From an uncultured Alphaproteobacteria bacterium (lineage in GTDB: Bacteria > Pseudomonadota > Alphaproteobacteria > Rhizobiales > Pleomorphomonadaceae): 6,025 nt of DNA. This document shows, one piece after another, positions 1 to 4,699 of this stretch. The stretch lies in the NCBI GenBank assembly GCA_937900425.1, contig CALCDT010000384.1, forward strand, positions 1 to 6,025, in the 5' to 3' direction. The notes beneath the pieces are model-generated. The model was not told where the DNA came from. It saw only the letters and a program-made list of their open reading frames with translations, and ran no database searches. The first letter of the stretch is position 1. The number at the start of each line of letters is the position of its first letter. A program made the translations under genes and the position numbers.

Positions 1-390
1 GGCGGCCAGCACATCAACACGACCGACTCGGCGGTGCGCATCACGCATATCCCGACCAACATCGTGGTGCAGTGCCAGTCGGAACGCTCCCAGCACAAGA
101 ACCGGGCCACCGCCTGGAACATGTTGCGGGCCAGACTCTACGAGCGCGAGCTGGAGATTCGCGAGCAGAAGGCCAACGCCGAGGCGGCCGGCAAGACCGA
201 GATCGGCTGGGGTCACCAGATCCGTTCCTACGTCCTCCAGCCCTACCAGCTGGTCAAGGACCTTCGGACCGGGGTCGAGAGCACCTCGCCGGGCGACGTG
301 CTGAACGGCGACCTCGACGCCTTCATGGAAGCGGCCCTCGCCCAGCGTGCCTTCGGCAAGCAGCCGAGCGACATTTCCGACGTCGATTGA
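1..390 (+). CDS. prfB: Peptide chain release factor 2 (RF2), C-terminal part
   Basis: Class I release factor that recognises UGA and UAA stop codons in the ribosomal A site and triggers peptidyl-tRNA hydrolysis in the cytoplasm. The gene is cut by the left edge: the first three codons are GGQ, the catalytic motif of domain 3 whose Gln is normally N5-methylated by PrmC. It is followed by HINTTDSAVRITHIPT and SERSQHKNRATAWNML, both characteristic of RF2. The 129 visible residues run to a TGA at 388-390, and the C-terminal domain is complete, including the GWGHQIRSYVLQPYQLVKDLRTG stretch split here as GWGHQIRSYV and LQPYQLVKDLRTG. About two thirds of the protein, including the SPF-type stop-recognition motif and any programmed-frameshift site, lies outside the window. 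It converges on pleD with an 85-bp gap. RF1 is a less likely identity because of the RF2-like NTTDSAVR and QHKNRATAW wording. Confidence 0.96.
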   Translation, partial: GGQHINTTDSAVRITHIPTNIVVQCQSERSQHKNRATAWNMLRARLYERELEIREQKANAEAAGKTEIGWGHQIRSYVLQPYQLVKDLRTGVESTSPGDVLNGDLDAFMEAALAQRAFGKQPSDISDVD

Positions 391-396
391 CCTCTC

Positions 397-427
397 TCCG
401 CACGGTGCCCACGCGGCCCCGTGCGGA
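397..427. terminator. Hairpin between convergent prfB and pleD
   Basis: A perfect 9-bp inverted repeat, TCCGCACGG (397-405) and CCGTGCGGA (419-427), with a 13-nt loop. It starts six bases after the prfB stop and lies between two convergent genes, so it could end transcription from either side. No T-tract follows it on either strand, so it is not a textbook intrinsic terminator. A transcription-end function is inferred from position. Confidence 0.45.
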
Positions 428-475
428 TCGACCGCGACCGGTGGGCCGAACGGTGCGGAGACCCCGCCGTCTGCT

Positions 476-1849
476 TCACGCCGCGTCGGCGACCACGCGA
501 TTGCGGCCGTCGCGCTTGGCCGAATAGAGCGCGACGTCGGCGCGCTTCAGCATCATGTCCGGCGTGTCCTGCGGGCGCAGCACCGTGGCGAGGCCGATCG
601 AGACCGTGATCGCCAGCTGGCGGCTGCCGCCGGCGACGGGGAAGGATTCTCCGGCGATCTTCTCGCGCAGGCGCTCGGCGATCATCATCGCGAAGGCGAG
701 ATCGGTGTCGGGCATGACGATGACGAACTCCTCGCCGCCGAGGCGGCAGGCGAGGTCGACACCGCGGATGTTGCGCACGACGCGCCGCGCGAATTCGCGC
801 AGCACGTCGTCACCGGCGTCGTGGCCGAAGGTGTCGTTGACCGACTTGAAGTGATCGATGTCGACGATCAGCAGCGACAGGTCGCCGTTGCGCGAGTTGG
901 CCTGGGCGACCAGCGGCGCGAGATGCATTTCGAGGTAGCGGCGGTTGTGAAGGCCGGTGAGGCCGTCGGTCAGCGCCATCTCCATCGTGTTCTGCACGGT
1001 CTCGCGCAGACGGTCGGTGAAGCGCTTGCGGCGGATCTGGGTGCGGCAGCGGGCCAGCAGTTCGTTGCGGTCGATCGGGCGCAGCAGGTAGTCGTTGACG
1101 CCGAGCTCGAGGCCGCGCAGCAGGCGGGCGTTGTCTTCCGGTTCGGCGATGAGCAGAATCGGCAGGTTGCGGGTGCGCTCCAGCGAACGCAGCTGCGAGC
1201 AGAGCCGCAGGGCGTCGTAGTCGGCGAGCGAGATGTTGACGATGACCAGTTCGTAGCCGCCGTCGGCGGCGCGGAACAGCGCGTCGTGCGGCGCGGTCTC
1301 GACGTCGACCGTGTTCTCGCGGGCGAGGGCGGTGACGATGCGCTCGTAGGACGAGCGCCGGTCGTCGACGACGAGAACGCGCCCCGGTCCGGCCTTGGCC
1401 GGATCGGTCTCGGCCAGCGCCTCCTTGAGGCTGGCACCGTCGCCGGCGCTGGCGCGGGCGTGGATTTCGTCGGTCAGCATCTTGAGGCGGGTCAGGCTCT
1501 TGACCCTGGTGATGAGGGCGAGGTCGCTGACCGGCTTCGTCAGGAAGTCGTCGGCACCGGCCTCGAGGCCCTTGACCCGGTCGCTCGGCTGGTCGAGCGC
1601 TGTGACCATGATGACCGGAATGTGCGCGGTCATCGGATTGGCCTTGATGCGGCGGCAGACCTCGATGCCGTCCATGCCGGGCATCATCACGTCGAGCAGG
1701 ACGATGTCGCAGGGCGAATGGGCGAGGAATTGCAACGCTTCCGGCCCGCTCGCCGCGGTGGCGACGTCGAAGTATTCCGCGGTCAGCCGCGCTTCGAGCA
1801 GCTTGACGTTGGCGACCACGTCGTCGACGACGAGAATGCGGGCGGTCAT
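476..1849 (-). CDS. pleD: PleD-type response regulator / diguanylate cyclase (REC-REC-GGDEF)
   Basis: A 457-residue cytoplasmic diguanylate cyclase that condenses two GTP into cyclic di-GMP; in Caulobacter its phosphorylated dimer acts at the cell pole. REC1 (about 1-120) has the acidic pair D9/D10, phosphoacceptor D53 in LLDVMMPG, T83 and K105. REC2 (about 150-270) begins RVLVVDD but has Asn (VIVNISL) where the phosphoacceptor should be and Arg (LLRPID) where Lys is expected; it is a dimerisation-type pseudo-receiver, as in Caulobacter PleD. The GGDEF domain (about 290-457) starts LTDGLTGLHNRRY, has DIDHFKSVND and the active site GGEEF at 371-375. An RGVD inhibitory site at 362-365 sits exactly five residues before it, so product inhibition should be intact. 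The ATG at 1849 has a GGAG seven bases upstream (complement of 1857-1860). It lies 191 bp downstream of divK on the same strand, the order known in Caulobacter. Confidence 0.97.
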   Translation of the reverse strand: MTARILVVDDVVANVKLLEARLTAEYFDVATAASGPEALQFLAHSPCDIVLLDVMMPGMDGIEVCRRIKANPMTAHIPVIMVTALDQPSDRVKGLEAGADDFLTKPVSDLALITRVKSLTRLKMLTDEIHARASAGDGASLKEALAETDPAKAGPGRVLVVDDRRSSYERIVTALARENTVDVETAPHDALFRAADGGYELVIVNISLADYDALRLCSQLRSLERTRNLPILLIAEPEDNARLLRGLELGVNDYLLRPIDRNELLARCRTQIRRKRFTDRLRETVQNTMEMALTDGLTGLHNRRYLEMHLAPLVAQANSRNGDLSLLIVDIDHFKSVNDTFGHDAGDDVLREFARRVVRNIRGVDLACRLGGEEFVIVMPDTDLAFAMMIAERLREKIAGESFPVAGGSRQLAITVSIGLATVLRPQDTPDMMLKRADVALYSAKRDGRNRVVADAA

Positions 1850-1940
1850 GCGTGAACTCCGGACAAGGCCAATCGGCGCGCCGCGTCACACCTCGCGGCT
1901 TCGGTTCTGACGAGGCTGCTCACGCGGGTTTCGGGGCGTC

Positions 1941-2034
1941 GCCGCCCGGGCGGCCCGCCTCCGGGGGACACCGGCGCTCCACAGCCCACGAGCACGCCCG
2001 ATCCCCTCTCGTCCGGCCGCCGGGGAGGGCGGCC
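1941..2034. repeat. Inverted repeats in the divK-pleD spacer
   Basis: The 191-bp spacer (1850-2040) holds no gene that I can support. It contains a perfect 14-bp palindrome, GCCGCCCGGGCGGC (1941-1954), and a 7-bp stem, GGCCGCC (2015-2021) and GGCGGCC (2028-2034), with a 6-nt loop. The second lies seven bases downstream of the divK stop. A further 10-bp palindrome, CGGCGCGCCG (1874-1883), lies just upstream of the pleD ribosome binding site. None has a T-tract. They could attenuate or process a divK-pleD transcript, or simply reflect high GC. I see no convincing promoter in the spacer. Confidence 0.3.
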
Positions 2035-2040
2035 TCGACC

Positions 2041-2409
2041 TCAATCGCCAAGATAGGCGCGCACGGTTTCCAAAAACTTGGTGACCGAGATCGGTTTCGA
2101 AATATAGGCCTCGCAGCCGCCCTGGCGGATCCGCTCCTCGTCCCCCTTCATCGCGAAGGCGGTGACGGCGATCACCGGGATGGAGCGCAGGTCGTCGTCC
2201 TCCTTGATCCACTTGGTCACCTCGAGGCCGGAGACTTCCGGCAGCTGGATGTCCATCAGGATCAGGTCGGGCTTGTGGGCGCGGGCGATGTCGAGCGCCT
2301 CGATCCCGTTGCGGGTCTGCAGCGTGCGGTAACCGTGCGCTTCGAGGAGGTCGTGGAAGAGCTTCATGTTGAGCTCGTTGTCTTCCACGATCAGCACCGT
2401 CTTGGGCAT
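2041..2409 (-). CDS. divK: Single-domain response regulator DivK
   Basis: A 122-residue stand-alone receiver with no output domain. In alphaproteobacteria DivK is phosphorylated or dephosphorylated by the PleC/DivJ kinase family and controls the CckA-CtrA cell-cycle relay through DivL, with polar localisation. The sequence shows the whole fold: acidic residues E9/D10 (LIVEDNELNMKLF), phosphoacceptor D53 in LILMDIQLPEVSG, T83 in VIAVTAFAM and K105 in AYISKPIS. The wording EDNELNMKLFHDLLEAHGY and MKGDEERIRQGGCEAYISKP is highly typical of DivK rather than of generic CheY-like proteins. The length equals that of the family. The start is the ATG at 2409, with GGAG seven bases upstream (complement of 2417-2420). 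It is the first gene of a probable divK-pleD operon and is divergent from the DUF3572 gene, sharing the 2410-2586 region with it. Confidence 0.97.
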   Translation of the reverse strand: MPKTVLIVEDNELNMKLFHDLLEAHGYRTLQTRNGIEALDIARAHKPDLILMDIQLPEVSGLEVTKWIKEDDDLRSIPVIAVTAFAMKGDEERIRQGGCEAYISKPISVTKFLETVRAYLGD

Positions 2410-2530
2410 CTTGCATCTCCGCCTGGCCGCCGTGCCGGCCCGCTCGTCCGGGGAGGGCGAGTTCGTCGATCACGGCGGGTCGGCATGTCCCGCTGGGAGC
2501 GAAGGGCGACGACCTTCCGTCGCCTTCGAC

Positions 2531-2580
2531 ATGGCTGTAAGCTTAATACCTAGGATTCCTTTCAAAAGCGCAAATGGCAC
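2531..2580. promoter_or_regulatory. AT-rich island between divergent divK and DUF3572 genes
   Basis: Within the 177-bp divergent gap the stretch about 2531-2575 is strikingly AT-rich for this window, so promoters in one or both directions probably lie here. On the - strand there is a TTGAAA (complement of 2562-2567) but no well-spaced -10. On the + strand a TCGACA (2526-2531) and TAGGAT (2551-2556) are 19 bp apart, which is long. An 8-bp palindrome TAAGCTTA (2538-2545) overlaps TTAA (2543-2546). TTAA-N7-GATT (2543-2557) is a one-mismatch resemblance to the CtrA box TTAA-N7-TTAA. The exact elements are uncertain. If transcription of divK starts here, its leader would be well over 100 nt. Confidence 0.4.
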
Positions 2581-2586
2581 GGGACG

Positions 2587-2874
2587 ATGAAGACGAGCCG
2601 TTCACTCGACCGTGATGCCGCCGAGGCCATCGCGATCTCCGCACTGGAACATCTCGCCGGCGACGGCGAAGCCCTCGGACGATTCCTCGCGCTGTCGGGT
2701 ATCGGCCCGTCGGACCTGCGTCTGGCCGCCGCCGAGCCGGGCTTTCTCGTCGGCGTGCTGGAGTTCTACATGGAGGACGAGAGCCTGCTGCTGAGCTTCG
2801 CCGCCAACGCCGCGCTGCGCCCGACGATGATCGCCGCGGCCCGGTTCACCCTCGCCGGTCACGACGAGGGCTAA
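2587..2874 (+). CDS. DUF3572-type small conserved protein
   Basis: A 95-residue protein of unknown function. The pattern AAEAIAISALEHLAGDGEALGRFL split into AIAISALEHLAGD and FLALSGIGPSDLR, then PGFLVGVLEFYMEDESLL and a C-terminal LRPTMIAAAR, matches my memory of the DUF3572 family, a short alphaproteobacterial family found beside divK. It looks all-helical and soluble, with no signal peptide, membrane segment or cysteine, and is acidic in its first half. The ATG at 2587 is the only possible start, since a TAG in frame lies at 2551-2553. The only purine-rich match is GGGA (2581-2584) with just two bases before the ATG, so translation may be weak. It is divergent from divK and 110 bp upstream of dinB on the same strand. 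The gene identity is recognised by pattern; no function can be given. Confidence 0.85.
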   Translation: MKTSRSLDRDAAEAIAISALEHLAGDGEALGRFLALSGIGPSDLRLAAAEPGFLVGVLEFYMEDESLLLSFAANAALRPTMIAAARFTLAGHDEG

Positions 2875-2918
2875 GGGCTTTCCCGGAGCCGCCGGCCTCC
2901 GCCCTCGACGACGTCCGC

Positions 2919-2939
2919 CGGTCCCGCGGTCCGGGACCG
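2919..2939. promoter_or_regulatory. Strong hairpin upstream of dinB
   Basis: A perfect 8-bp stem, CGGTCCCG (2919-2926) and CGGGACCG (2932-2939), with a 5-nt loop, lies between the DUF3572 stop (2872-2874) and dinB. No T-run follows. It could be a weak terminator for the upstream gene, or an mRNA structure in the dinB leader. The only Shine-Dalgarno-like bases for an alternative GTG start at 2946 (GGGA, 2933-2936) are inside its 3' arm. Confidence 0.4.
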
Positions 2940-2984
2940 CTTCCCGTGAGAGGTCCGGCCACGGCCGGCGAGGGCGACGAGCGC

Positions 2985-4310
2985 ATGTCCGCTGCCAGTT
3001 CCAGTGCCGATGGGCGGGCGGGGCCGGACGGTCCGGTTCCCGGCTTCTGCCGCGACTGCCTGACGCCCGCCGCCGGCGCCGAGGCGCGGTGCCGGGCCTG
3101 CGGCAGCCCGCGGCTGCTGCGCCACCCGGATCTCGACCACCTCCACGTCGCCCACGTCGACTGCGACGCCTTCTTCGCCGCCGTCGAGAAGCGTGACGAT
3201 CCGAGCCTGCGCGACAAGCCGGTGATCGTCGGCGGCGGCAAGCGCGGCGTCGTCTCGACCTGCTGCTACATCGCCCGCATCCGCGGCGTGCGCTCGGCGA
3301 TGCCGATGTTCAAGGCGCTCGAGGCTTGTCCCGACGCGGTGGTGATCAAGCCGAACGGTGCGAAATACGCCGCGGTCGGCCGCGAGGTGCGGGCCCTGAT
3401 GCAGAGCCTGACGCCGCTCGTCGAACCGCTTTCGATCGACGAGGCCTTCCTCGATCTCGCCGGCACCGAGAAGCTGCACGGGGCCATTCCCGCGCTGACG
3501 CTCGCCCGCTTCGCCCGCCGGGTCGAGACCGAGATCGGCATCACCGTCTCGGTTGGCCTCGCGCCGAACAAGTTCCTCGCCAAGATCGCCTCCGACCTCG
3601 ACAAGCCGCGCGGCTTCGCCGTCATCGGCGCGGCCGAGGCCAAGGCCTTCCTCGCGCCGCGGCCGATCGGCTTCATCTGGGGCGTCGGCAAGGCCGGACA
3701 GGAGAAGCTCGCCGCCGACGGACTGCGCACCATCGGGCAGTTGCAGGAGATCGACGAGGCGACCCTCGCCCGGCGCTACGGCGCCATGGGCCTGAGGCTG
3801 GCGAAACTCGCCCGCGGCATCGACGACCGCCGGGTCTCGCCGCATTCGGTCCGCAAGAGCGTCAGCTCGGAGACCACCTTCGACGAGGACCTGGTCCGCC
3901 GCGAGGATCTGCGGCCGATCGTGCGCCGGCTCTGCGAGAAGGTGTCGGGCCAGCTCAAGACCCTCGGCATCGGCGGGTGGACGGTGACGCTGAAACTCAA
4001 GACCCGCGACTTCAAGATCCGCACCCGCAGCCGCCGGCTGCACGACCCGAGCCAGCTGGCCGACCGCCTGTTCCAGGCCGCCGACGCCCTGCTCGGCCCG
4101 GAGGCCGACGGCACCGCCTACCGCCTCGTCGGTGTCGGCGTCTCCGACCTCGTCGACGCCCGCGCCGCCGACCCCGGTGACCTCGCCGACCCGAACGCCG
4201 CACGCCGGGCAGCGGCCGAAAAGGCGGTGGACGCGCTGCGCGAGAAGTTCGGTAGAACGGCGGTTGAGACCGGACTGGTGTTCGGAACGCGCAAGCCGGT
4301 GAAACGGTGA
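2985..4310 (+). CDS. dinB: DNA polymerase IV (Y-family, DinB) with N-terminal C4 motif
   Basis: A cytoplasmic, error-prone translesion polymerase of 441 residues from the ATG at 2985. Near the start is C22-x2-C25-x10-C36-x2-C39, a zinc-ribbon-like module absent from E. coli DinB but usual in rhizobial DinB. The palm follows: HVDCDAFFAAVE (metal ligand D59, likely steric gate F64), VIVGGGKRGVVSTCCY, and SIDEAFLDL with D152/E153. Then come SVGLAPNKFLAKIASDLDKP, a helix-hairpin-helix WGVGKAGQEKL, and a little-finger domain starting around SVRKSVSSETTF. The usual Q-x-x-L-F clamp motif before the last helix is PGDLADP (397-403), which lacks Gln and Phe. An in-frame GTG at 2946 would add 13 residues; the ATG is preferred because GAGGG (2970-2974) lies ten bases upstream and the conserved part begins near FCRDCL. 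No GTTC-N7-GTTC SOS box was seen upstream. Confidence 0.95.
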   Translation: MSAASSSADGRAGPDGPVPGFCRDCLTPAAGAEARCRACGSPRLLRHPDLDHLHVAHVDCDAFFAAVEKRDDPSLRDKPVIVGGGKRGVVSTCCYIARIRGVRSAMPMFKALEACPDAVVIKPNGAKYAAVGREVRALMQSLTPLVEPLSIDEAFLDLAGTEKLHGAIPALTLARFARRVETEIGITVSVGLAPNKFLAKIASDLDKPRGFAVIGAAEAKAFLAPRPIGFIWGVGKAGQEKLAADGLRTIGQLQEIDEATLARRYGAMGLRLAKLARGIDDRRVSPHSVRKSVSSETTFDEDLVRREDLRPIVRRLCEKVSGQLKTLGIGGWTVTLKLKTRDFKIRTRSRRLHDPSQLADRLFQAADALLGPEADGTAYRLVGVGVSDLVDARAADPGDLADPNAARRAAAEKAVDALREKFGRTAVETGLVFGTRKPVKR

Positions 4311-4376
4311 GGCGGGGCGTGCGATACAGCCCCCGCCGTCGTCACGGACGACTGCGTGACGGGCCGAAGTCCGGCC
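4311..4376 (+). terminator. Hairpin cluster after dinB
   Basis: Three successive inverted repeats follow the dinB TGA (4308-4310). They are GGCGGGG (4311-4317) with CCCCGCC (4331-4337), CGTCACG (4340-4346) with CGTGACG (4355-4361), and GGCCG (4362-4366) with CGGCC (4372-4376). They fill the gap before the convergent tRNA gene. There is no T-tract right after any of them, so a terminator role for dinB is inferred from position and stability only. A 10-bp palindrome CACTTAAGTG (4395-4404) follows further on. Confidence 0.45.
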
Positions 4377-4415
4377 GTTCCGCACGCTTCAGCGCACTTA
4401 AGTGGTTGAAAAGAA

Positions 4416-4490
4416 TGGTGGGCGCGACAGGGATTGAACCTGTGACCCCTCCCGTGTGAAGGGAGTGCTCTCCCGCTGAGCTACGCGCCC
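4416..4490 (-). tRNA. tRNA-Val (anticodon CAC)
   Basis: A complete cloverleaf on the - strand. The 7-bp acceptor stem is GGGCGCG (complement of 4484-4490) paired with CGCGCCC (complement of 4420-4426). The D-stem is GCTC/GAGC with a 7-nt loop, and the anticodon stem CTCCC/GGGAG closes loop TTCACAC. The anticodon CAC (complement of 4456-4458) reads the valine codon GUG. There is a five-base variable loop and a T-arm ACAGG-TTCAATC-CCTGT. Discriminator A and the CCA end (complement of 4416-4419) are encoded; length is 75 nt with CCA. A T-rich TTCTTTT follows the 3' end directly and may end transcription. It is on the same strand as the upstream OmpA gene but separated from it by a strong terminator. 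Confidence 0.97.
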
Positions 4491-4511
4491 GATCGCTTCG
4501 ATCGTGCGGCG

Positions 4512-4540
4512 ATATAAGGGAGCGGGCCTTTTGAAGTCAA
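4512..4540 (-). promoter_or_regulatory. Sigma70-type promoter of tRNA-Val
   Basis: On the - strand, TTGACT (complement of 4535-4540) is followed after exactly 17 bp by TTATAT (complement of 4512-4517). This is close to the TTGACA/TATAAT consensus and stands out from the GC-rich surroundings. A start a few bases below the -10 leaves a leader of only about 10-15 nt before the tRNA 5' end at 4490. That leader contains the near-perfect repeat CGATCG-CTT-CGATCG (4490-4504), a small stem abutting the RNase P cleavage site. Confidence 0.75.
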
Positions 4541-4586
4541 GGCGGTTCGTGCGGCGGCTGTGACGGCGCGACCCGTGCCTTTATCG

Positions 4587-4608
4587 GCCGGGCGGCCCGC
4601 TGCCCGGC
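4587..4608. repeat. Inverted repeat between tRNA promoter and OmpA terminator
   Basis: A perfect 7-bp stem, GCCGGGC (4587-4593) and GCCCGGC (4602-4608), with an 8-nt loop. It lies a few bases beyond the main terminator on the OmpA-gene strand and may act as a back-up stop. There is no T-tract, and chance is possible in such GC-rich DNA. Confidence 0.3.
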
Positions 4609-4615
4609 GACGGAC

Positions 4616-4645
4616 GAGAAACGCCCGGGGATGATCCCCGGGCGT
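4616..4645 (-). terminator. Intrinsic terminator of the OmpA-family gene
   Basis: A perfect 11-bp GC-rich stem, ACGCCCGGGGA (4621-4631) and TCCCCGGGCGT (4635-4645), with a 3-nt loop. On the - strand it is followed directly by TTCTC, giving a short run of T. It lies 55 bases after the OmpA-family stop codon and before the tRNA-Val promoter, so it should separate the two units. This is the clearest terminator in the window. Confidence 0.85.
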
Positions 4646-4699
4646 CTCGGTGTCGTCACTCGATCGGCGGCCGTTTCGGCCGCACGCCGATGGCCGGGA

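Noticed and set aside
347..1855. A + strand open frame of about 500 codons opposite pleD
   Set aside because: It is the antisense shadow of a well-matched REC-REC-GGDEF gene in GC-rich DNA. Its composition is low-complexity Val/Ala/Asp/Gly with no recognisable domain.
2410..2984. LexA (GTTC-N7-GTTC) site controlling dinB
   Set aside because: Reading the upstream gaps by eye on both strands, I found no pair of GTTC half-sites at that spacing.
2871..4385. A - strand open frame of about 500 codons opposite dinB
   Set aside because: It mirrors the third-position GC bias of dinB, has no domain resemblance, and runs into non-coding hairpins at its 5' end.
4395..4490. tRNA-Val 3' end as a phage or island attachment site
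   Set aside because: No integrase, no repeated copy of the tRNA 3' end and no composition change are visible beside it.
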